A stretch of 64,000 nucleotides of DNA, taken from assembly GCA_022376465.1 (NCBI GenBank), contig JACDTU010000028.1, positions 186,001 to 250,000 on the forward strand, written 5' to 3'. The first letter of the stretch is position 1. Each line of letters opens with the position of its first letter. The translations under genes were made by a program, and so were the position numbers. The DNA is from Cubamyces lactineus. Lineage: Eukaryota; Basidiomycota; Agaricomycetes; Polyporales; Polyporaceae. Below, piece by piece: positions 10,514 to 21,637 of the stretch. Below the pieces are notes generated by a model. The model saw only the letters and a list, made by a program, of their open reading frames with translations. It was not told the origin of the DNA and made no database searches.

Positions 10514-10686
10514 CGTCGCGGCTTTACAAGTGTGCAGCCGGTTCGTGCAGTCTGAATCGACCGATCTTGCGTTTATGGGCGTCTACTGCATTGCGGTGGC
10601 TTCGGTCCGTGTGAACGGGCGCCTCTTTTTTCTCTCTTGCGCACAACGGTCACCCCGTCGCCACCGCTACCTCCACTCCGCCCGCC
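10514..10686. promoter_or_regulatory. bidirectional promoter, Sec14-like / NOP10
   Basis: Only 173 bases separate the two start codons of the divergent genes, so both core promoters and leaders must share this segment. I see no clear TATA box in it. Confidence 0.5.
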
Positions 10687-10983
10687 ATGCATCTTATGTA
10701 CACACTTGATGAAAATGGGAACAGGGTGTACACCCTCAAGGTGAGCATACTCAGTACATGGTTACAGCCAACATACTAATAGTAGTGTAGAAAATCACAG
10801 ACTCGGGCAAAGTCACGAAGTCTGCCCACCCAGGTTCGCCTATTCAAGCCCTTTTTTCTGGAGCACTCGTCTCATAGACCTCCAGCACGATTCTCCCCGG
10901 ATGACAAGTTCTCACGTCACCGGGTGACGATCAAGAAGCGCTATGGCATCCTCCCAACGCAGCTGCCCAGCAAGCCTCTTTAA
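10687..10983 (+). CDS. NOP10: H/ACA snoRNP subunit NOP10
   Basis: Three exons (10687-10740, 10791-10833, 10886-10983) give 64 residues, the family's normal size. The sequence starts [19 protein letters not shown], passes through [20 protein letters not shown] and ends [16 protein letters not shown], matching NOP10 nearly throughout. NOP10 is one of the four core proteins (with dyskerin/Cbf5, Gar1 and Nhp2) of box H/ACA RNPs that pseudouridylate rRNA and snRNA in the nucleolus and Cajal bodies. The third exon begins after cctccag rather than the earlier catag, because only that acceptor continues the conserved [12 protein letters not shown] reading. Confidence 0.97.
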
Positions 10984-11924
10984 TCCACCACCGCTGGCAC
11001 ATCTTGCATCTTTTCGGCGTGCACCCACTCACATGGACTACTTCCGCTTTGGTTGGCCACGCGCGACCTCTCTTAGCGACGAGACATGAACGCCCGGCAT
11101 AGAGGGAACTTGGCCATGGGTCGGATCCAAGTGTATGTTTTACATCTTCGCGCGTTGTACTCGATAATGGCCTGTTACCCTATCCAACGACTGCGTGTAC
11201 GGTTCTAGGTATCTGCGGTGTTGGTAATGTCATAGGGCGCCTTGGCGATTCAATGTCTTTCGGACGCTCAAAAGCCAGGCCGAGGCCGCTGGCTGGCGTT
11301 CGACACACACTGGGCTTGCTCTGCCCTGTCAGCCCGCTCGCGTCCTGTGCCCGAACTGACCGGATTCTCAGGAAGTGCTTGGTCCAACTGGGTCCGCTGT
11401 TCTCAGAGTGTATGCCCAGGTCTCCTTGTTAGTATCCGCAGCTAGCAATTAATAGCTCCATTCCACGAGAGTTCCTTGGCTTTCGGTTTCTCTCTAATTT
11501 TCCCGGCGCGAGTGAACTCCTGTGAATATGTGAGCAGTTATGCCGCTCACCAAGTTGAAGTTCTTATACTTGATGGACGACCGATGACTCCAATATGCTG
11601 CGTGAACGTGGTAAGGATGAGACATACACACGAGGCAACCAAAACGTCGAGGACCAAGGAGGACTGCATCATAACGCTCCACCATTTCAAACATGAATGT
11701 TTGTTGTGATTAGAATGCTGTTGTAAGCCGCGATAAACGCCTAGTCCGGAACAGTAAGGAAACCCTTGTAACAAATACTTATCGATGGTAGTGACAGCCT
11801 TTTGACAGGACCCACCACCCACGCGCACGCCTCCCCCCTTCATCGCCGTGCTTGACGACGTCGAGCTCCCTCTTTCCTCCTCAATCATCGTGCATGCGGT
11901 GAACACCACTCTCTTTTGCCCGCC
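10984..11924. other. intergenic region upstream of chitin synthase
   Basis: About 940 bases with the NOP10 3' flank and the chitin synthase promoter. The last 100 bases before the chitin synthase ATG are CT-rich, as in many fungal leaders. No additional gene is visible. Confidence 0.4.
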
Positions 11925-14900
11925 ATGGACTATCGAGGCCAGCGCCCTCCCCGCTCTACTCGACCGCCTTCAACACAACCGACGCAACCTCCTGCACAGT
12001 CTCCTCCGTCATACCCTGCTTACCCCTCCGCCTACCCGTCTTACCCTGACCAACCTGCCTCTGCTTACCGCCCGCCCTATCCCAATGAGCCTGCGAGGGG
12101 TGTCTCCTTCCAGAACAACGAAGTTGGGGATCGACACGGTCCGCTTGACCAGCATAGACATCGGCAATATTCGGCGTACCAGAGCACATCGCCGCCGCCG
12201 GTGGACGTCGAAGGCGGCTATGTTTCCGCGGATGGGAGAGTGGGCCGGAAAAAGAGCTTGGTGAGGCCAGACAGAGAGAAGATCGACCCGGGGCATAGGC
12301 AATGGCACTACCGCAATCATGCCGCGCAAATGCTCAATGACGGCGGAGACGCTATCCCATCGTGTGCGTATATTCATTATCTCATCGGTAAATCATTGTG
12401 GGACCCCTTCTTAACTTCCGCGGCCCAACGCAGCGACCGGAAATGCACCTACGAAGGGGCAGCTGCGTCGCGGCAAGTCCCTCCTCGGTCGAGAAGAGGA
12501 TGTGCACGAGTCTGGTCTAGCTCTCTTCAAGCGAGGTACTCTGCGGCGCAAGAAGTCTACTGCGTCCACTCCAACGGTGGATGCTCCGAAGTCGAGGGGC
12601 TGCCTCGACAACATCGGTCCTGGTCCCAAGGATGCATGGTTCATCTACTGCTACATTGCAACATGTTTCATCCCTGGGTTCGTCCTCAGCGCGTTTGGTA
12701 CGTCGCCCGTGCAGTCTCCTTGTGGAATGTATCACCTGAGTGTAGTCCAGGCATCCGCACTCCCGAACAACAGCGCGCGTGGCGAGAGAAGATCGGCCTC
12801 CTGCTCATCATCCTCTGCCTAATGGCCGTCGTCGGTTTCATCACATTCGGGTTCACAGAGGTCGTTTGCGGCACGCAGCCCAATCGCTTCCAAACGGGTA
12901 CCATTGACCGGGCATCCGTGATTATCCACGGGTACGACTACGACTTCAGCAGCTTCAAGCACCCCGCTGGTGGACCGTTCAACGGCAAGAGCAACCCGCT
13001 CTTTGAAGGAAATTGGAATGCCGCTGGCGCCGACATATCATTCCTGTTCCAGAACGTCAATCAGAACTGCCGACAGTTCATGAAGAAGGGGGCAAATTCC
13101 ACCATCACTGGGAGCGACGGCAACTTGGATTGGTATTTCCCGTGCAACGTCTACAATCAGTATGGGACGACTGGGGTTAATCTGACAGGATACGAGTCGT
13201 CCACGAACTGTCATGTGTCGTCTCAGGCACGTTCTCAGTTGGCCAGTATGAAGCCGCAGGGTCAGGTCTACTACACGTGGGACAATATTCGCAACTCGTC
13301 TCGCAACCTAGCCGTTTACGAATCGTAAGCAAACGGTCCCGCCTACTTCGTTTGCCTGTTGCTGACCGTTGCTCAAAGGAGTGTACTGGATCTTGGCCTA
13401 CTTCAATGGCTCCGACGAGCAGAGGTCGACTACCCAGACATTTTCGACGAGATGAAGACTCCAAATGGCACTTTCAATGGGAAGGATCTCAGCATGTACT
13501 TCCTCCGCACCAACCAGCGCAATCTCGCCAAGTGCTTGCAGGACATCGTTACCGTCGGCTTCGTTGACACCAAGAGCATCGGCTGCGTTGCATCACAGGT
13601 CGTCCTCTACGTCTCCCTTGTCTTTATCGTCGGCGTCGTCGGCATCCGTTTCATCATGGCCGTCCTCTTCGCATGGTTCTTCTCGTGGAAGTTGGGCAAC
13701 TTCAAGATGGAGTCCTATGACGAGCGCATGCGTCGAGCCGCCGAGATCGAGAACTGGACCGAAGACATCTATCGCCCTGCGCCCAGCCAGTACCGCCCGA
13801 ACGTGCAGAAGAACGGTATCCCCAAGAGTAATAAGCGCCACACCTTCTTCCCTAACACGTCCCGTTTCTCCCCGGCTGATAGCGCGCTCAAGGGCGTTGG
13901 CGGTAGGACCTCGGCAGCGTATGGCATGTTGGAGCCTATACCCTACAGGCGTACAGGAACGGCGAGCATCTATGGCGGCTCGAGTGGCAAGAGCCTGAAG
14001 CCCTCGCCGCCCGATACCCCAGCCTACCGGCAATCGCGCAGCTCCACATCCCTTGTCACGGACTCGCAGCGATTCGCCGACAACCCGTGTCCATTCCCCC
14101 TCGGCCCCAATATCATCCCCCAGCCTTCTCCCGACTTCGAACCATTTGGCTATCCACTCGCACACACTATCTGTCTCGTGACGGCGTACTCCGAGTCCGT
14201 AGAAGGCCTCCGCACCACGCTAGATTCACTTGCGACCACAGACTACCCGAACAGCCACAAACTCATTATGGTCATCGCCGATGGTATGGTCAAGGGTGCA
14301 GGCAACACGCTGACAACGCCCGAGATCTGTCTTACGATGATGAAGGAGTTCGTCATCCCGCCGAACGAGGTCGAGGCACACTCGTACGTTGCCATCGCGG
14401 ACGGCCACAAACGACACAACATGGCAAAGGTGTACGCTGGCTTCTACGATTACGACGACGCCACAGTGGAGCGATCAAAGCAGCAGCGCGTGCCGATCGT
14501 ACTCGTTGCGAAGGTCGGGAACCCGCTCGAGGCAAACGACGCGAAACCGGGAAACCGTGGCAAACGTGACAGTCAGATCGTGCTCATGTCCTTCTTGCAG
14601 AAGGTGATGTTCGACGAGCGGATGACGACGTTCGAGTACGAATTCTTCAACTCGATATGGCGCATCACCGGAGTCAGCCCAGACCGGTACGAGCTCGTGC
14701 TGTGCGTCGACGCGGACACAAAGGTGTTCCCAGATTCGTTGAGCCGGATGGTCGCGTGCATGCAGAACGACTACGAGATCATGGGTCTCTGTGGTGAGAC
14801 CAAGATCGCGAACAAGGCGGAGACGTGGGTCACGATGATCCAAGGTTAGTTTGTGCGATAATTCTTGAGCATAAAATGTTGACGTTCTCTACAGTATTCG

Positions 14901-16525
14901 AGTACTACATCTCGCATCATCTGAACAAGGCATTCGAGTCCATGTTCGGAGGTGTAACGTGTTTGCCCGGTTGTTTCAGCATGTATCGCATCAAGGCGCC
15001 GAAAGGTGAATCCGGGTACTGGGTGCCTGTCCTGGCCAACCCGGATGTCGTCGAGCATTACTCGGAGAACGTCGTGGACACTTTGCACAAGAAGAACTTG
15101 CTGCTGCTCGGAGAGGATCGGTACCTCACCACGCTCATGCTCAAGACGTTCCCCAAGCGCAAGAACGTCTTCTGTCCACAGGCCGTTTGCAAGACCATCG
15201 TACCGGATACCTTCGGTGTGCTGCTGTCCCAGCGTCGACGGTGGATCAACTCCACGATTCACAACTTGGCCGAGCTCTTGCTTGTACGCGACCTCTGCGG
15301 TACCTTCTGCTTCTCCATGCAGTTTGTCGTCGGTATGGAACTGGCGGGTACTCTGGTGCTCCCCGCTGCCATCTCATTCACCGGTTACCTCATCATTGTC
15401 TCCATTATTCCTGGCGGCACGGACACCACTATCCCGCTCATCCTGTTGGCCATCGTGCTCGGTCTGCCTGGTCTACTGATCGTGATCACATCTCGCAAGG
15501 TCGCATACATCGGATGGATGCTTGTCTACCTGCTCTCGCTGCCCGTCTGGAACGGCATCTTGCCCTCATACGCCTTCTGGCACTTTGACGACTTCTCGTG
15601 GGGCCAGACCCGTCGGGTCGCAGGTGACAAGGATGATAACCATGGTGACAAGGAGGGAGAGTTCGACTCCTCCCATATCGTCATGAAGCGCTGGGCAGAG
15701 TTCGAGCGTGAAAGACGCTGGAAGAGTGGAACGCAGTCGAGGGATTCGGCTTATGATGCGCGGGGCTCGCCAAAGAGGTATGTGCATGAGCTTTCTATAG
15801 AATCGAGATACTAATGATAGTCGTGCAGGGCTGAGACGAACCGCTACTCCTTGGTCTCTGACTATCAGTCCCCGCCGCCACCACAATTTGATCAAAGCAC
15901 CTATGAGTCTTCTTACAACGGCCAGCGACCAAGATACGACGGCAATCAGGTCGTCGTGTTACCTACCCCCTTGTCAGTTAATCGCCAGAGCAACGCCGTT
16001 CCTACGCCTTCAGTCTCCACGGCGGCGCTTTCTCGGTCAAGCGAAGATGGGTACAACTCGGACATCGGGTCTCAACAACGTCTCGTCAGCCCACAGGAGT
16101 CGTATAACGAAGACTACGAGAGCCGGTACCAGTCTCCGAACAACTTTGAGGCCCGTGTCTCCCGTAGCGGCGGAGTGCTCCGGCAAGGGACTGTGTCGAA
16201 CCAATTCCCGGGCGAGACCCAGAACCCGTACACATACTCGCCACAGACGGCGGGCTTCGACGATCCCCAAGTACCGTTCGTCAGCGAGACCGAGGAGCTC
16301 CCTCCTCCGTTGACTTCCAACGCTGTTCAGCGCGGCGGCCGTGGCGTCAGTCTATCAGACAACGGGCCCGTACCAGGACCAGGTGGTGTCCGCAGAGTGT
16401 CGAGGCAGCCGAACCGGCGACCAACATCACAAGCTCCTCCAGCCCAGAATCAGAACAGGTACTCGCGATCATACGGGAACCTGCCGCCTGGCGCTGCACC
16501 ACCGCAGCAAGGATACGGTTATTGA
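11925..16525 (+). CDS. class IV chitin synthase
   Basis: Six exons (11925-12363, 12434-12697, 12751-13324, 13379-14844, 14895-15777, 15829-16525) give 1440 residues. The first 100 residues are proline/serine/tyrosine-rich. Two membrane segments follow, and between them near residue 305 lies a cytochrome-b5-like motif (FKHPAGG), typical of class IV enzymes. The GT2 catalytic core has [35 protein letters not shown] and, near residue 1027, the QRRRW signature, then a cluster of membrane helices (residues about 1050-1150). No myosin motor is present, separating it from classes V and VII. The tail is disordered and rich in Ser/Pro/Gln. The enzyme makes chitin from UDP-GlcNAc at the plasma membrane; its yeast counterpart Chs3 makes most wall chitin. 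Confidence 0.93.
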
Positions 16526-17045
16526 GTAGTGCTCGAGGAGGACGTGCGCAGGAGCAGGAGCAGGACCGAGGCAGAGTCGCGGCGGCGGCAGTGAAGACTG
16601 ATCTGACCGAATCGTGTATGACACCATCATGACCCACTCGATGTACACACGGACCTTTTTCCTAGGCATGCAGTAGCTAGCTACCATTCTTTTAATCATC
16701 CGGACATGCGTTCCTTTTCCTACCCTCGCACTTCTCGTTCTCATACAGCAGCTTATTTCTTGTAGTCCCGCCCGAGCGTACACTTTAGTCCCCCATTCCT
16801 GTTCGGTTCGACGCCTGATAGCAGGCCCCCATGACTTTGATGACCTTGTCGTCTCGCTCTACTTGCAGTAGTTCCGTAAGAATCGATCGACTGGAAACTT
16901 CAAGCTACTAAGGTTTGTCGCCTACATATGCTCAGATGCTCGTTGTGTTCCGAACCATAGAGGGATATCGATGTCTGCGACCAGCCGTGCGCAGCGCACA
17001 CTATAAGCCCATCTATTACCACAGTGACATACAAGTACAAAGCGA
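16526..17045. other. convergent 3' flanks
   Basis: About 520 bases between the convergent ends of the chitin synthase and NOG2 genes. Nothing gene-like is visible. Confidence 0.45.
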
Positions 17046-19416
17046 CTACGTCTTCCTTTTGCGCTTGCGCTCGCCCTTTTCGCTGCCCTTTAATGACCTC
17101 ATCACGGCAGCCTTTTCGCGGTTTTTGTTCTTGACGTTCGCAGTCGAGTAGAAGTTCGTCGCCTTTTTCTATAATTGCGCCGACACATTAGTTAGCTACA
17201 CAAGACGATGCGGAAGAAGTAACTTGCCTTGTTTGTCTTCATGCGTGGCTCCTTCTTGGGTCTTGAGGATTCGTCCTCGGAAGCGGAAGCAGCATCGGCA
17301 GCGTCCTCCTCGTCGCTGAGCTTGCTGAAAAGAGTGGTAACCTCTTCGCCTTCCTCCGCTTCGGCCCCACCGTCTTCAGCTGCGTCGCCCTTGAACACAT
17401 CGTTCCAACCCAGCTCTTCCTCGTCTTCGGCACCTTCTTCCTCACCCTCGTTCTCGGACACCTCTGCGTCCTCATCCGCTTCCTCGTCCTCCTGATACTC
17501 CTCGTCCAGCGGCCGGACGTCATCGCCCACAAACGCGTTCTTCTGCATGATGGAGCCCAGGTTCTGCTTGACGCCGATCTGGTGCTGTGGCTCCTCGTCC
17601 GCGGCTGCGCTCGCCTTGGCCTTGCCCTTGGCATCGGCTGCCTTCAGCTTGGCCTTCTTCGCCTCCGCCTTGTTGAGCTCCTCCGAGCGCTCCGGCGGGG
17701 GCACGAAGAACGGGATGCGGCCGCGGACCCAGTCGCTCAGTAGAATCTTCGCGACGGCCTCGAGATCTGGCTCGCCGCCCTTGAGCAGCCGACCTTTCAT
17801 CCGCGCGAGCTTGTCGAGGAATGTCTCGGGCTCCCAGCCGCGGGTAGGGTCGGACGAGTCGGGCAGGGGCACGCCGTACGTGCGTGCGAGGTAGATCGGC
17901 TTGACGCGCTCCATGAGCGCGGGAATGTGCTCGGAGGGCGTGGCGAGCGCCTCAACGCGGACGACGCCCTTCAACACAGTGGATGTTTGAGAGTCCTTGG
18001 CGGACGTGGGAACGATACCAGGGCAGTCGATGAGGTAGATACGCTTGGTCAGTGTGATATATTGCCAGACCTATTGGTAGCGTTCGTAAGGCTGGCATCG
18101 ACGCACGCGGTCAAGGGTCCACTGACCTTAGTCTCGCCTGGTACGGGTGCGACATTGCAGACCTTTCCGCTCTTGAGTGTGTTAATGACACTGCTCTTCC
18201 CGACGTTGGGGTAACCCACGAAGCCGACGGAAATCTGCTTCTTGTCGGAGTGCAGCTGAGAGAATTGTCGGAGAAGCTGGATGAGCGAACCCTTGCCAAA
18301 TGAATGGTTCGGGGAGGCGTGGAAGGCAAGTGTGGGGTATCTTGGAGTGAGATGTTGGATATAACGAGCCTGTCCGTGTATCGTGAGTAATCAATTGGTC
18401 GCTACATTGGTTTTCTCTCTTACCGTCACCCAGTTCGGTACCAAGTCGCACTTGTTGATGACCAGCACAACTTGCTTGTGCGCCTTTTCTTTCCGGATGT
18501 ACTCCAGAACGGACTCGCATAGTGTACCCAGGGGGTCCCGAGCGTCGATGACGTGAATTATCACGTCCGAAGAGTCTATCACTTTGTACAGCTCTCCGTA
18601 AATCCGACGAGACGTTCCCTTCGCGTAGATAGGCTCAATCACATCGGCGTGAGTCTGGAAGTCCGCAGCATTTGAGGAAGAGGCGACAGGGCCTGGGGCA
18701 CAATGCGTCGTGAGGAGGACATCAGTGCTTCTGAATATGATTTGACATACCAGACTCCCCGTCAACCTGACCGGCACTCTCAGCCTCCTCAACTGCAGCA
18801 GCACTGAGCTTGCTCAGCTCCTCGAAGGTGCCGACGTCCAGCCTGGGCTTCTTGCGCTGTGCCTTCGGACCAAATGTATCCTTGAAGGGCTCCGTTTCGA
18901 TGATATGCGTCCGCTGACACACAAAACAGCATCAGCAAATGTCCCCGAGCTCCAAACGTCTAGCTTACCTTGCGAAGGTTAGGATTCGCAGCGTCGTCAA
19001 GCAGAGCCATAGGGAGCTTGTTCCTCCGCAACAGAACGGAGTAGGGGTCATTCTGCTTAGCAGCAAGGCTTGTACGGAAGTGATCCAAAGCCGTCTGGGA
19101 GATCACTCGGGTGTTCCCTACGAGCACGAACTCAGACTTCCATGGTTAGAATACAATAACACACGAACGCACCAAACCATCGCCTATCAGGCTGCACCCG
19201 CCCCGGCTTCGTCTCATCCTCTCCCTTCTGGAATGCAGCAGCTTGGATAACGTTGCCTCTGCGATCGTGCACGGCCTTGCCGCTGTTGAGCAGCTTGAGA
19301 CGCTTCACTGTCTTCGCATCCCTGTAGAAGTTCTCGCCCTTGACCTTCTTGATGTGTACATCGGAGCTAGACGACCTCGTCTTGGAAGCAGACGGACTTT
19401 TCTTCGAGGGCGCCAT
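17046..19416 (-). CDS. NOG2: nucleolar GTPase NOG2 (GNL2 family)
   Basis: Seven exons (19416-19173, 19117-18969, 18913-18751, 18692-18424, 18369-18127, 18070-17228, 17168-17046) give 677 residues. The N-terminal domain carries [14 protein letters not shown], diagnostic for NOG2. The GTPase motifs are circularly permuted as expected: G4 NKCDLVP (near 265), then G1 GYPNVGKSS (near 330), PGETK and G3 DCPG (near 372). A long acidic region follows, and the C terminus is strongly basic ([10 protein letters not shown]). NOG2 is needed for nuclear maturation of pre-60S particles, where it occupies the Nmd3 site. The last intron (17169-17227) starts with GC, not GT (AACAAG|gcaagt); reading through it would end the protein after about a dozen residues. 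Confidence 0.94.
17169..17227 (-). other. GC-AG intron of NOG2
   Basis: The 59-nt last intron of the NOG2 gene has the donor AAG|gcaagtt and acceptor attatag. The strong complementarity around the GC donor (AAG before, AAGT after) is what is known for the minor GC-AG class spliced by U2-type spliceosomes. Removing it restores the conserved basic C-terminal tail. Confidence 0.75.
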
Positions 19417-20252
19417 GGCTGCAGGACAAGAGAGAGAGGCCTGAGTATCTGTCGCTGCCGAGCAAGTCGTTCCGCTCGCAAGCTATGGGCGCTTGTGACT
19501 TTTTTGCGGGACGAGAACCACGTGCTGCTGAACGAAGCGCCTGTAACCTGACTCTCAGGCTTCAGCTGCTTTTCAGGGAAAGCCAGACTCGAAATCAGCA
19601 GAAGCTAGTTGGTCATTGGTCACAAGCAATCCGTGATGGTACTGAAGTCGATTCTACGCTCGAGAAAGACGATGAACACCGGATATCAGCCAGGCGTCAG
19701 GAGAAACGCATTCGTACGTCGCCGTAGGTGGCGGTCAAACTGAGACGTTGCACTGAATCCATGCAAAGCAGGATCTCCATTGTTCAAACGTTCAACATTC
19801 GCGAGGTCGGTGAAAGCTTATTACACTTGCTACCAGGCAAGATTCAGAGGAGCTGACAGTCGAAAGTGTGAATGTCATTGAGATCAAATTGCTAGTGACG
19901 ACGAGGAAAACAGTGGGAAATGTTACATGGGTATGTCGACATGCCGCAGTATGGAGAGATGAGCTACGACACTTCCTAACATGCTGTTACTCTCGAGAGA
20001 ACAGGACTCCGGAGAGTCACTGGCACTGTCTCAACGGTCGAGCGTACTGACGTCGAACAGCGTGGCATATCTCTCTGGGAGAAAAAGAAAAGTGCGACAC
20101 GAGCGGTTTATATACCTTCCATCATGGGCGTCTATCGTGTTCCCACGAGCTCCGGCGCTTGTGCACTTTCTCGCGGAAACGCCGGGCGAGACGACCGACG
20201 CTCAAGAATTCGCCAACACTCAGTCTTACACTCGAGCTCGACGCGGGGAACG
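19417..20252. other. divergent promoter region, NOG2 / uS15m
   Basis: About 840 bases between the divergent starts of NOG2 and uS15m. It must hold both promoters; no other gene is visible. Confidence 0.5.
20107..20114 (+). promoter_or_regulatory. TATA box of the uS15m gene
   Basis: TTTATATA lies about 140 bases upstream of the ATG at 20253. Position and sequence suit a TATA element; there is no direct proof of use. Confidence 0.4.
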
Positions 20253-21219
20253 ATGTTGGGGGCACATTTGGCGCAGTGTAAGCCTTCAAGGTGTTTAGCG
20301 CTATCGATGGATCTCACTGAACCCCTGCACAGGCTCACGGTCACTCGCCTCGTCGAGTTCAGCACGCGCTGCTCCTCTGCACACATCTGCTGTCCTCCGT
20401 GCAGTCTCCGCCCGCGCCCGCAAGACGCATCAAACACTCAGGGCGAACGTCCAGCGACGCAAAGAGCTCGAGCGTCAAGCGCAGCAAAACCGTCCCCACG
20501 TAGTGCTAGGTCACATACCTGGGGATGAAGCCAAGTGGCAGAACTGCGACCTCGCCAAGATCATCGTCACCGAAGAGGATATCCGCTCAACTCCATTGCC
20601 CCATGTCGACCCCCGCGAAGGCTCCATTCAACTCCCGACGTACTACAACTACGGCGTTGGCGAGAAGGAGAAGGAGGCTCTGTTCAATGTTCTCCCCGCA
20701 TTGAGCCTGGAAGCTACGGTGCGCTACCAGAGGAGGAAGATTGGGGATATCGATCAGCATACGCTCGCTCAATGCCAGAGTACAGCTTCTATCGAAGAAT
20801 TGCAGAAGCTGAACATGTTCACGAGATTGGTCGACTTGCGGAACGCCAACGCACGCGGCATCGCGTACGAGAACCGTAGGAGGATTATTGCGGCGTTCTC
20901 CGAGCCGGAGAACCCAAACGACACGGGTCGGCCTGAAGTGCAAGGTGCGTTTCTGATAGCGGTTGCTTCCTCCAAGGGGTTGTGTTGACAATCCGTACAC
21001 CTTGCAGCTGCTATTGCCACCTACAAGATTCGGAACCTCTGGGATCATCTGAGTAGGTGCAAAAAGGACATCGCAAACCGCCGTAGTCTTCGGAAGCTCG
21101 TCCATGACAGAGCGAAGATCCTGCGCTACCTGAAGAGTGTGGACGAGGATCGGTATGATCGCGTGTTGGAGAGGTTGGGTCTGGAGAGGAGTGCTGTAGA
21201 GGGTGAGCTCGTGGTATGA
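20253..21219 (+). CDS. mitochondrial small-subunit ribosomal protein uS15m
   Basis: Three exons (20253-20277, 20333-20944, 21008-21219) give 282 residues. A first exon of only 25 nt encodes MLGAHLAQ, and the next stretch is rich in Ser, Ala and Arg without acids (SRSLASSSSARAAPLHTSAV), a typical mitochondrial targeting sequence. The C-terminal third contains the uS15 core: TYKIRNLWDHL, CKKDIANRRSLRKLVHDRAK and ILRYLKSVDEDRYDRVLERL. uS15 binds the three-way junction of the small-subunit rRNA early in assembly; the long N-terminal extension is usual for fungal mitochondrial versions (MRPS28 in yeast). Start choice follows the phase of the small first exon and the targeting character. Confidence 0.88.
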
Positions 21220-21637
21220 CATACACTATCTTCAGTCTATTCGCATACACATCATAATCGACATTCCCACTGCTGTTCTTCGCGTGAGCGTGTTGCTCTG
21301 TCCGTGGTAACAACCTCGACTTGACCCACCCGAATCGTGAACTGCATTGAAGTGTCGATTGTCCGCAAGACATTTGCACTATTGGCTACTTAGACGGGGA
21401 TATAGCCATGCATGAAGTAAGAAGCCAGGTAATATCCAGCTATCCACGAACCATGGCGACTCGGAGCGCAATGCACATCTCAGATCTCAGACTGGCACAC
21501 GGAGGCTTGCCATTTTGGGATGTGTGTGGCTGACGACGGTGGCGGCAGAAACGGCCCTTGCAGCCTCTCTCCGAGCCAGAACGTACTCCTTTCACCAACC
21601 TGAGCTCTTGCCCAGGTTCGTCTAGGAAACAACTTTC
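21220..21637. other. intergenic region
   Basis: About 420 bases between the tandem uS15m and RhoGEF genes, holding one 3' flank and one promoter. Nothing else is visible. Confidence 0.4.
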
